From Actinobacteria bacterium 13_1_20CM_4_69_9 (GTDB taxonomy: Bacteria > Actinomycetota > Thermoleophilia > Gaiellales > Gaiellaceae): 11,433 bases of DNA. This document shows positions 1 to 4,960 of this stretch, one piece after another. The notes under the pieces are model-generated. The model had not been told where the DNA came from. It did no database searches and saw nothing but the letters and a program-made list of their open reading frames with translations. The stretch's first letter is position 1; every line of letters starts with the position of its first letter. Location of the stretch: assembly GCA_001920085.1 (NCBI GenBank), contig MNJC01000079.1:1-11433 (forward strand), in the 5' to 3' direction. A program made the translations under genes and the position numbers.

Positions 1-466
1 CTCGCTAACCGCCGACCCCGTGGAAGAGGTCAGGGTCGCGTTCGAGATCCTCAAATCGCTCGGGCTGCGCGAGCGCGGGCCGGTCATGATCGCGTGCCCG
101 TCCTGCGGCCGCGACAACGTCGGCGTGCAGACGCTCGCGGAGCTGGTCGAGGAACGGCTGCACGCGTACCCGCAGCACTTCGAGGTCGCCGTGCTCGGCT
201 GCGCCGTCAACGGTCCCGGCGAGGCGGGCGACGCCGACTTCGGCATCGCCGGCGGACGCGACACGGGCTTCGTGTATGCGCACGGCCGCGTGCTGAAGAA
301 GGTTTCGTCCGACATCCTGATCGACGAGCTGTTCGACGAGATCGACAAGTGGATCGCCGACGGCATGCAACGCCCGAAGCGACTGAAGATGGCGAAGCCC
401 GCTGCGCTCGCAATGGCAGAAGCCTCTTTGATTCCGTTGGAGTCGGTCCCAAGCGATGTGGATTAA
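1..466 (+). CDS. ispG: IspG (GcpE), 4-hydroxy-3-methylbut-2-enyl diphosphate synthase, 3' portion
   Basis: This is the C-terminal part of the iron-sulfur enzyme that converts 2-C-methyl-erythritol 2,4-cyclodiphosphate to HMBPP, the penultimate step of the cytosolic MEP isoprenoid pathway. The reading frame is open from base 2 (SLTADPVEEVRVAFEIL) and the 5' end lies outside the window. All [4Fe-4S] ligands known for the family are visible: the CPSC pair (Cys codons at 95-97 and 104-106), the third Cys in LGCAVNGPGEA (200-202), and the Glu seven residues later (221-223). The tail DEIDKWIADGMQRPKRLKMAKPAA is typical; about 20 extra residues follow before the TAA. proS starts 76 bp downstream on the same strand, so co-transcription is possible. 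Identification is firm. Confidence 0.95.
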   Translation, partial: SLTADPVEEVRVAFEILKSLGLRERGPVMIACPSCGRDNVGVQTLAELVEERLHAYPQHFEVAVLGCAVNGPGEAGDADFGIAGGRDTGFVYAHGRVLKKVSSDILIDELFDEIDKWIADGMQRPKRLKMAKPAALAMAEASLIPLESVPSDVD

Positions 467-542
467 CAGCTGCGCGGAAGAACCGCGCGGCCTCCTATCG
501 GCATCGCTGATCCCGCTCGCCGAGTAGTCTGCCCGGACAACA

Positions 543-1133
543 GTGATTGCCCGGGCTTCACAGCTGTTCCTCCCGACGCTGCGCGACGCACCGGCGGACG
601 CCGACGCGGCGAGCCACAAGCTGCTCGTGCGCGGCGGGTTCATCCGCCAGGTCGGCGCCGGGCTCTGGACGTTCATGCCGCTGGGCTGGCGCGTGCACCA
701 GAAGGTCGTGCAGATCATCCGCGAGGAGATCAACGCGATCGGCGGGCAGGAGATGCTCGAGCCCGTGCTGACGCCTGCCGAGCTGTGGGAGACGAGCGGC
801 CGCATCGGGATCCCGATCGTGTTCCATCTCAAGGACCGCAACGGGCGTGACTTCGTGCTCCCGTTCTCGCACGAGGAGACGATGACCTTCCACGCGCGGG
901 AGCTGCAGTCGTACAAGCAGCTGCCGCAGCTCTGGTACCACTTCTCGACGAAGGAGCGCGACGAGCCGCGGCCGCGCGGCGGGCTGTTGCGCGTGCGCGA
1001 GTTCATCATGAAGGAGCGAGTCGTCCGGCTTCATGGCGCCGGCCGAGTCGGGCGAGAACATCCTCGTCAGGTGCGAGAACGGCGACTACTACGCGGACTA
1101 CGACGCAGCGCGCGGGATTCCACGGGCACCTGA
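543..1133 (+). CDS. proS: Prolyl-tRNA synthetase, N-terminal fragment of a frameshifted gene
   Basis: This is the first part of a bacterial-type class II prolyl-tRNA synthetase, which charges tRNA-Pro in the cytosol. The GTG start at 543 gives MIARASQLFLPTLRDAPADA, matching the family N-terminus. No clear Shine-Dalgarno is present; a TAGTCT at 525-530 could be the -10 of a nearly leaderless transcript. Motif 1 (around FMPLGWRVHQKVV) and motif 2 (TKERDEPRPRGGLLRVREFIMK) are intact. Homology stops at about base 1014; from there to 1133 this frame reads unrelated sequence (ERVVRLHGAGRV...), while the rest of ProS continues in the next frame. The usual stretch after 'REFIMKD', of roughly 45-50 residues ending in the GGS..sxEF motif, is missing at the switch. 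As written the gene is broken. Confidence 0.88.
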   Translation: MIARASQLFLPTLRDAPADADAASHKLLVRGGFIRQVGAGLWTFMPLGWRVHQKVVQIIREEINAIGGQEMLEPVLTPAELWETSGRIGIPIVFHLKDRNGRDFVLPFSHEETMTFHARELQSYKQLPQLWYHFSTKERDEPRPRGGLLRVREFIMKERVVRLHGAGRVGREHPRQVRERRLLRGLRRSARDSTGT

Positions 1134-2079
1134 CTTCCCGGAGGCGCTGGAGAGGCCGGAGGAGGTCGAGACGCCGGGCGTGACGACGATCGAGTCCCTG
1201 GCGGAGTTTCTGGACATCGACCCCGCGGCGACGTCGAAGGCGATGCCGGTGATGGTCGGCGAGCGGCCGGTGCTCGCGCTCGTGCGCGGCGACGACCGGC
1301 TGAGCGAGGAGAAGCTCGTCACGGCGCTCGGCGAGGCGTATCGACCGATGACGGACGAGGAGATCAGGGCGGTCTTCGGAGCCAGTGGCGGCTCGCTCGG
1401 CCCGGTCGCGGTGACGATCGACATCCTCGCGGACGAAGCTCTCCGCGAGGGCCAGTTCGTCACGGGCGCGAACCGCGACGGCTGGCACCTGCGCGGTGTC
1501 GAAGCGGGGCGCGACTACAAGCCGCAGTTCGCCGACATCCGGCAGGCGAACGAAGGTGACGCGTGCATCGTGTGCGGCGGGAAGCTGCTCGAGCAGACGG
1601 CGATCGAGCTCGGGCACATCTTCAAGCTCGGCACGTTCTACTCGGTGCCGTTCGGCGCGACGTTCCTGGACGAGGACGGGGAGGAGAAGCCGCTCGTGAT
1701 GGGCAGCTACGGGATCGGGCCTGCGCGCACGATGGCGGCGATCGTGGAGCAGCACAACGACGACCGCGGCATCGTCTGGCCGCGCTCGGTCGCTCCATAC
1801 GACGTCCACATCGTCGCGCTGCCGGGGACGGAGTCCTACGCCGATCAGGCGGCGTCCGCGCTGCACGAGGCCGGCTTCGATGTGCTGCTCGACGACCGCG
1901 ACGCGCGCGCGGGGGAGAAGTTCGCCGACGCGGATCTCATCGGCTGTCCGTTCCGGGTGACGGTCGGGCGAAAGGCGGCAGAAGACGGTACGGTGGACCT
2001 CCGGGAGCGCGCGAAAGGGGAGGACGATGCGGTGAAGGTGGACGAGCTCGTCGGGGCAGTGCGCGGAAAGTTGAGCTGA
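1033..2079 (+). CDS. proS: Prolyl-tRNA synthetase, C-terminal fragment of the frameshifted gene
   Basis: This is the second part of ProS, in a different frame from the first. ProS-like sequence begins around 1015 (SESSGF) and the first ATG is at 1033 (MAPAESGENILVRCENGDYY). In order it holds the inserted YbaK-like editing domain (about residues 50-200; ATSKAMPVMVGERPVLALVRGD is typical), motif 3 (GSYGIGPARTMAAIVEQ) and the anticodon-binding domain (PYDVHIVALPG through DDRDARAGEKFADADLIGCPF). The two fragments together give about 505 residues, against about 570 for the family. Neither fragment could work alone, since motif 2 and motif 3 of the active site are separated. ProS is essential, so the break is either an assembly or sequencing error or another proS exists elsewhere. 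The stop overlaps the next gene (TGATG). Confidence 0.9.
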   Translation: MAPAESGENILVRCENGDYYADYDAARGIPRAPDFPEALERPEEVETPGVTTIESLAEFLDIDPAATSKAMPVMVGERPVLALVRGDDRLSEEKLVTALGEAYRPMTDEEIRAVFGASGGSLGPVAVTIDILADEALREGQFVTGANRDGWHLRGVEAGRDYKPQFADIRQANEGDACIVCGGKLLEQTAIELGHIFKLGTFYSVPFGATFLDEDGEEKPLVMGSYGIGPARTMAAIVEQHNDDRGIVWPRSVAPYDVHIVALPGTESYADQAASALHEAGFDVLLDDRDARAGEKFADADLIGCPFRVTVGRKAAEDGTVDLRERAKGEDDAVKVDELVGAVRGKLS

Positions 2080-2378
2080 TGGCGAGGAAGCGGCGGTTCA
2101 GCGAGGACCCCTTCGGGCCAACCGTCGAGCGGCTCATGAACGAGGCGGGGCTCACGTACCGATCGCTGGCGGAGAAGACGAAGCTTTCGGCCGGATACCT
2201 GAACCACCTAGTGCACGGGAACCGTCCGGTTCCGTCCGACGACGTGATGGAGACGCTCGCGCGCGCCTTGGGCGTAGAAGCGGAGCACTTCCGCGAGTAT
2301 CGGCTGCGCGTGATCACCGACCGGCTCGAGCGCATGCCGGATCTCATCGACAAGCTGTACCGGCGGTACGGGACGTAG
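2079..2378 (+). CDS. XRE-family helix-turn-helix regulator (99 aa)
   Basis: This is a small DNA-binding protein with a lambda-repressor-like fold. Residues about 15-70 form the HTH_XRE domain: a first helix (VERLMNEAGL), the turn (TYRSLAEKTKLSAGYLNHLVHG), then NRPVPSDDVMETLARALGVEAEHF. A basic start (MARKRR) and a short charged helical tail (DRLERMPDLIDKLYRRYGT) flank it. Its ATG at 2079 overlaps the proS TGA, giving translational coupling, so it is probably made from the proS mRNA. The target is unknown. There is no toxin partner next to it, so a toxin-antitoxin role is not supported. The fold assignment is firm and the function is not. Confidence 0.88.
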   Translation: MARKRRFSEDPFGPTVERLMNEAGLTYRSLAEKTKLSAGYLNHLVHGNRPVPSDDVMETLARALGVEAEHFREYRLRVITDRLERMPDLIDKLYRRYGT

Positions 2379-2422
2379 CCCGGCGCGACCCGCTGCGGAT
2401 CGGCCATTTGACGTCCGGCGAT

Positions 2423-2445
2423 GCGGCAACTTTGCCGATTGCCGC
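2423..2445 (+). terminator. Small hairpin after the XRE gene
   Basis: GCGGCAA (2423-2429) pairs perfectly with TTGCCGC (2439-2445) across a 9-nt loop, 45 bp after the XRE stop codon. No T-tract follows, so an intrinsic terminator function is only possible. Confidence 0.3.
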
Positions 2446-2477
2446 GCCCGCGCCGATCGTTTAACAACAGAGAGTCC

Positions 2478-2548
2478 GCAGACGGAGCCGTCAGGCGGTT
2501 AGGAAGGTGGCGGCCCACCTTCTAAGGGAACCTGGCGGCTCCGCCTGC
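2478..2548 (+). other. Nested stem-loop (possible structured RNA) upstream of tRNA-Pro
   Basis: A 17-nt outer stem (2478-2494 with 2532-2548) has 15 Watson-Crick pairs and two positions that would be G-U in RNA. Inside it, TTAGGAAGGTGG (2499-2510) pairs with CCACCTTCTAA (2515-2525) with one bulged G and a CGGC tetraloop. The two G-U-compatible differences are what an RNA-level constraint would leave. It could be a small RNA, a leader or a palindromic repeat. I recognise no Rfam family in it. Confidence 0.4.
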
Positions 2549-2579
2549 GCGCATTTCGGAATGGGTGTCGCCGCGGGGC

Positions 2580-2585
2580 TAATAT
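2580..2585 (+). promoter_or_regulatory. Putative -10 box of tRNA-Pro
   Basis: TAATAT stands 10 nt before the tRNA 5' end, which would place the transcription start at about 2592. It is an AT-rich hexamer in an otherwise GC-rich stretch. No convincing -35 is visible at 16-18 bp spacing. Confidence 0.5.
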
Positions 2586-2594
2586 CCGACGCTA

Positions 2595-2669
2595 CGGGGC
2601 GTGGCGCAGCCTGGTTAGCGCGCTAGTCTGGGGGACTAGAGGTCCCGAGTTCAAATCTCGGCGCCCCGA
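2595..2669 (+). tRNA. tRNA-Pro (anticodon GGG)
   Basis: A full cloverleaf can be folded by hand. The acceptor is CGGGGCG (2595-2601) with CGCCCCG (2662-2668). The D stem is GCGC/GCGC. The anticodon stem CTAGT/ACTAG (2623-2627, 2635-2639) carries the loop CTGGGGG with anticodon GGG at 2630-2632. The T arm is CCGAG-TTCAAAT-CTCGG (2645-2661). The discriminator is A2669 and no CCA is encoded. It reads CCC and CCU codons. It lies 216 bp after the XRE gene, close to proS, the gene for its own synthetase, and is followed directly by an intrinsic terminator. Confidence 0.97.
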
Positions 2670-2676
2670 TTAGACG

Positions 2677-2701
2677 AAAGCCCCGCAAGCGCGGGGCTTT
2701 T
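2677..2701 (+). terminator. Intrinsic terminator of tRNA-Pro
   Basis: AAAGCCCCGC (2677-2686) pairs perfectly with GCGGGGCTTT (2691-2700) across an AAGC loop, and the 3' arm ends in a run of T to 2701. It begins 8 nt after the tRNA 3' end. Confidence 0.88.
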
Positions 2702-2794
2702 CCGTTGTCGCGCACAAACGCGGCTATCAGTTGCGACGCGGAAATGGCAGCGCGGTCGCAGCAGACCACGCACGCGCGAGCGGGCCGGGAGCAA

Positions 2795-2923
2795 TCCGGG
2801 ATCGACACCGCGTCGGGCGGCGAGCGAGCAGTGCGACCGGCGCAGCGTATGCGGCGTCACCTTCCCGACCCCCGAGCTGTACTGGTGGCCCGTCGTGCAG
2901 CTCCCGTAGATGGCGACGAATGA
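2795..2923 (-). pseudogene. Possible decayed tyrosine recombinase (integrase) fragment
   Basis: On the minus strand one frame reads SFVAIYG... then GKVTPHTLRRSHCSLAARRG followed by VDPG. This resembles the box II region of phage-type tyrosine recombinases (VTPHxLRH/R-x-xASLxxxxGxDP), with the catalytic His and Arg of HxLRR at about 2837-2851. The following conserved part (QLGHxxxxxTxxxY) is not found in any of the three minus frames, and no start or upstream catalytic Arg is visible. The position just downstream of a tRNA gene, a common integrase target, adds some weight. A chance match in GC-rich noncoding DNA remains quite possible. Nothing else gene-like is seen between 2702 and 3030. Confidence 0.25.
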
Positions 2924-3041
2924 CTGCACCACGCAGCTCGCCGTCTGAACGGGCCGCGGTCGGCGAGACGAACAAAGGGGTTGAAGTGCGGGAGATCTGG
3001 GCGGAGAATCTCGGGGTTCTGCGTGCCCACAAGGAGGAGCC

Positions 3042-3251
3042 ATGCCCCCGAAAGACGGCCATTGGCCACCGCAGCCGAACCACGATCATCCGTTCCACGA
3101 CAAGCACATGGAGCACTTCGAGGCCGCATTGGAGGACGCCCTGATCGGTTGGCCGGACCGCGATTCTCCGGGGACCGAGGTGAAATTCGTGGCTGACTTC
3201 ACGAAGAACCCCGGTGGAGTCAGCCAATACCACGTCCAGCTCGTGCCCTAA
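3042..3251 (+). CDS. Small His-rich hypothetical protein (69 aa)
   Basis: An ATG at 3042 follows a strong Shine-Dalgarno (AAGGAGGAG, 3031-3039), which makes this a credible gene despite its size. Residues 1-24 are rich in His and Pro (six His, e.g. HDHPFHDKHMEHF), a possible metal-binding or merely acidic/basic segment. Residues 25-69 (EAALEDALIGWP ... VKFVADFTKNPGGV then SQYHVQLVP) look like a helix followed by two beta strands. The ending resembles small uncharacterised actinobacterial proteins with a terminal NPGxIxEYxVxL motif. There is no signal peptide or membrane segment, so it is probably cytosolic. Its function is unknown. It faces the next gene (3354-3677, minus) tail to tail. Confidence 0.7.
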   Translation: MPPKDGHWPPQPNHDHPFHDKHMEHFEAALEDALIGWPDRDSPGTEVKFVADFTKNPGGVSQYHVQLVP

Positions 3252-3353
3252 GCGGTCAGAGCAGGGCGAGCGCCGGCTGCTGGCTACACAAGAACGGCCG
3301 TCCTTCGCCCCGGCTTCGGTTCGTGCGACGCCTTGCGCGCTGCGACAGCCGCC

Positions 3354-3677
3354 CTAGGCCGCTTGCAGTTCGCGGTCGTGCTCGTCCGCCTCTTCGCGAG
3401 AGTCGTCACGTTGCGACGCCTCGGCCTGCTGACGTTGCCGCTCGAGCTGTTCGAGTTGAGCGAGCAGGCCGTCCAGGCGGTTGAGCAAAGAGATGCTCGG
3501 AAATCGTGTCGCCTCGATCTTCTTCACGAGGACCTCGGCGTAGTCACTCAAATCGTCTGGATCGGTCAGTTCCGGCTCGATCCTGTTGAGCATCGTGACG
3601 CTCGGAAACTGCACCTCGCTGATTTCTTTGAGGAGACTGCGAGTGATCCTCTTGCGTAGCTCTTTCGCGGTGGCCAT
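3354..3677 (-). CDS. Hypothetical protein with a duplicated FPS-LNR motif (107 aa)
   Basis: The ATG at 3677 is preceded by a GGGAG ribosome site. The protein carries an internal duplication: residues 15-37 (LLKEISEVQFPSVTMLNRI + EPEL) and 50-72 (LVKKIEATRFPSISLLNRL + DGLL) align without gaps at an offset of 35, sharing 10 of 23 residues. The core is K-x-I-x4-FPS-x3-LNR. Each unit is predicted to be two short helices around the FPS turn. A Gln/Glu-rich, charged, probably coiled or disordered tail (residues 73-107) follows. There is no signal peptide or transmembrane segment. I do not recognise the family. A sigma-B-like promoter upstream (3717-3741) suggests stress induction. Confidence 0.75.
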   Translation of the reverse strand: MATAKELRKRITRSLLKEISEVQFPSVTMLNRIEPELTDPDDLSDYAEVLVKKIEATRFPSISLLNRLDGLLAQLEQLERQRQQAEASQRDDSREEADEHDRELQAA

Positions 3678-3716
3678 TTCATCTCCCTTCGCTTCGATCG
3701 GCCTGTCCTCGCTCGA

Positions 3717-3741
3717 TTACCCAAGATCGCCTGGACGAACC
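3717..3741 (-). promoter_or_regulatory. Putative sigma-B/SigF-like promoter for the FPS-repeat gene
   Basis: Read on the minus strand, GGTT (3741-3738) is followed after 15 nt by GGGTAA (3722-3717). This matches the general actinobacterial sigma-B-type pattern (GTTT/GGTT, N14-16, GGGTAW) and lies about 40 nt before the ATG at 3677. The match is by eye only. Confidence 0.35.
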
Positions 3742-3816
3742 GGCCGGCGGCGCCCGCGTAACCGGTTTCCCGTCTACATCGTTGAAGGGGCACGCATACG
3801 GGAAGGAGGGAACGCG

Positions 3817-3891
3817 TTGGGCATTCTCTGGATCATCCTGATTGTCGTGTTGGTGCTCGCGCTGCTCGGCTTCTTCGCGCGCGGGTTCTAG
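3817..3891 (+). CDS. 24-aa single-pass membrane microprotein
   Basis: A TTG start at 3817 sits 6 nt after a strong Shine-Dalgarno (GGAAGGAGGG, 3801-3810) and gives 24 residues: GILWIILIVVLVLALLG forms one hydrophobic helix, ended by FFARGF. It resembles very short membrane proteins common in Actinobacteria and other phyla (lmo0937-like and similar families) whose role is largely unknown; several are induced by envelope or general stress. The frame is open far upstream, but only the part after the ribosome site has membrane-protein character, so I place the start here. It diverges from the FPS-repeat gene, with 139 bp between the two starts, and is followed by a hairpin terminator candidate. 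Confidence 0.65.
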   Translation: MGILWIILIVVLVLALLGFFARGF

Positions 3892-3914
3892 GAAGCGACA
3901 CTTGGTCGACCTGA

Positions 3915-3950
3915 ACGGCGGCGGCTCTTGCGGTCGCCGCCGTCGTGTTT
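3915..3950 (+). terminator. Candidate terminator after the microprotein
   Basis: ACGGCGGCG (3915-3923) pairs perfectly with CGCCGCCGT (3935-3943) across an 11-nt loop, followed by CGTGTTT. The T-run is short. It starts 24 bp after the microprotein stop. Confidence 0.55.
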
Positions 3951-4140
3951 GGAGGTGACCCTGGGTTGCCTTCGCCGGTTTCCTATCCGTTTGGGCGTTC
4001 CGTCGTGCGGCGACTCCGTGCGACGCTGGCCCAGGGCGGCTCTCTCTTGCGAGCGCGCCCGCGCGGATGGCCGCAAACGCGGGGTGCGCGCCTCCTCGGA
4101 GGGCCGCCCTCGCATTCGCTGTTCCAGAGGCTCGCCCTGA

Positions 4141-4199
4141 ACTGAACCGCCGGAGCGCCGACGATGGGCCGCCATCGTCGGCTGCACCGGCGGTTCAGT
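4141..4199. repeat. 59-nt near-perfect hairpin
   Basis: ACTGAACCGCCGG (4141-4153) pairs with CCGGCGGTTCAGT (4187-4199), 13 bp. After a small internal loop (AGC/TGCA), GCCGACGATGG (4157-4167) pairs with CCATCGTCGGC (4172-4182), 11 bp, with a GCCG tetraloop. That is 24 perfect pairs in all. No T-tract follows, so it is not a typical intrinsic terminator, although it lies between converging genes. It could be a helix of a structured RNA or a palindromic repeat unit. Confidence 0.85.
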
Positions 4200-4933
4200 A
4201 ACAGGAGGGGCCGCCCCCTAAGTCAGTCCCCCAAGAAGTCGACCCCTCCTCGGTTTGCTGCAGCCCTCAGATGATAGCTCGGTTTGTGACAAAAGGAACT
4301 CCCAGGAGATGCGCCTCCGAGGCGGAATGTCTAGCGCGGGGGTCGGGCCCTCGTCTCTTGTGTGCGCGGTGTCGCCGCAGCCGCCGCGCGCCTTTCCCGA
4401 CGGGGGCTCGCCCTCCATGAGGGCGAGGCGCCGAGCGGATGGGCCGACGAGGCGAGAGAGCAGCGCTTAATGTCGTCCCGCACGGTTTCGGGGGTGACTC
4501 CTCAGTCCCCGGGAACCGTGCCGTGAGCCGGGAGGCGCGGGGGTTGGGCCGCCAGCCTGCGCTGCCGCCCGGCTCACCTCTTCACGGGGGCTGAGGGCAG
4601 CTCCCTGGGGACGCCGCCGGCCTCTGTGGGTGCCGGCGGGAGGAGCTGCCCGCTTGCGACGGTACGAGCGGGCGCTCCGCGACCGCCTGACCAGCACGGG
4701 TCATCTCCGCCGCGGGCGAAAAGGGGCCGGGCGCGGGGGATCCTGCGGCCAGAGCCCCCCGCGGAGACCGACCCCCCAGAACTCTGTACCCACGTGACAT
4801 GTCGCCGCAGGACAAGAGTGAGTGTCTCAGCGCGAATGTGGGCGAGCCGGCGTGCGCGGGCAGGCAGTCTGGCCGCAGATGCGCACCCGCGCGACGCCAC
4901 CACCGACGCTACGTCCTGGGGAACCGCATGCCA

Positions 4934-4949
4934 TCACCCGATCGGGTGA
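4934..4949. repeat. Perfect 16-bp palindrome TCACCCGATCGGGTGA
   Basis: This perfect dyad lies 11 bp beyond the stop codon (4961-4963) of the minus-strand coiled-coil gene. It may be a terminator stem for that gene or a binding site for a dimeric regulator. No T-run follows on the minus strand. Confidence 0.5.
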
Positions 4950-4960
4950 GCAGACGGAGA

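Larger units (their letters stand above)
3951..4960. other. 1-kb gene-poor region packed with strong hairpins
   Basis: Open frames here encode only low-complexity Arg/Ala/Pro-rich sequence with no family resemblance and no good ribosome sites, so I call no gene. The stretch does hold many inverted repeats: 4033-4043/4100-4110 (11 bp, one G-U), 4141-4199, 4203-4210/4243-4250 (8 bp), 4407-4415/4419-4427 (9 bp), 4480-4487/4514-4521 (8 bp, extended inward), 4523-4532/4568-4577 (10 bp), 4595-4604/4642-4651 (10 bp, with an inner 8-bp stem 4614-4621/4632-4639), 4732-4739/4756-4763 (8 bp), and a perfect 16-bp palindrome at 4934-4949. Several abut end to end, as in a multi-helix RNA. I find no signature of tmRNA, RNase P, SRP RNA, 6S or rRNA. 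GC-rich DNA makes chance stems more likely, but 10-13 bp perfect stems are well above what I would expect. Confidence 0.5.

Noticed and set aside
2623..2808. Minus-strand ORF ending in GAPRFELGTSSPPD
   Set aside because: This is the antisense translation of the tRNA-Pro gene, a well-known spurious annotation, and not a protein.
2702..2900. Plus-strand frame ending in TPELYWWPVVQLP
   Set aside because: It looked protein-like at its end, but no ATG, GTG or TTG start exists in frame after the tRNA terminator, and the upstream part is low-complexity Arg-rich sequence.
4574..4903. Overlapping ORFs on both strands of the hairpin region
   Set aside because: They are Arg/Ala/Pro-rich, have no ribosome sites and no recognisable domains, and overlap each other on both strands, as expected of noncoding GC-rich DNA.
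3951..4960. tmRNA, RNase P RNA, SRP RNA, or a group I/II intron
   Set aside because: None of their conserved signature sequences (for example the RNase P GGAAAGTCCGG, SRP GGAAGGAAGCAGC, or intron domain V pattern) was found by eye on either strand.
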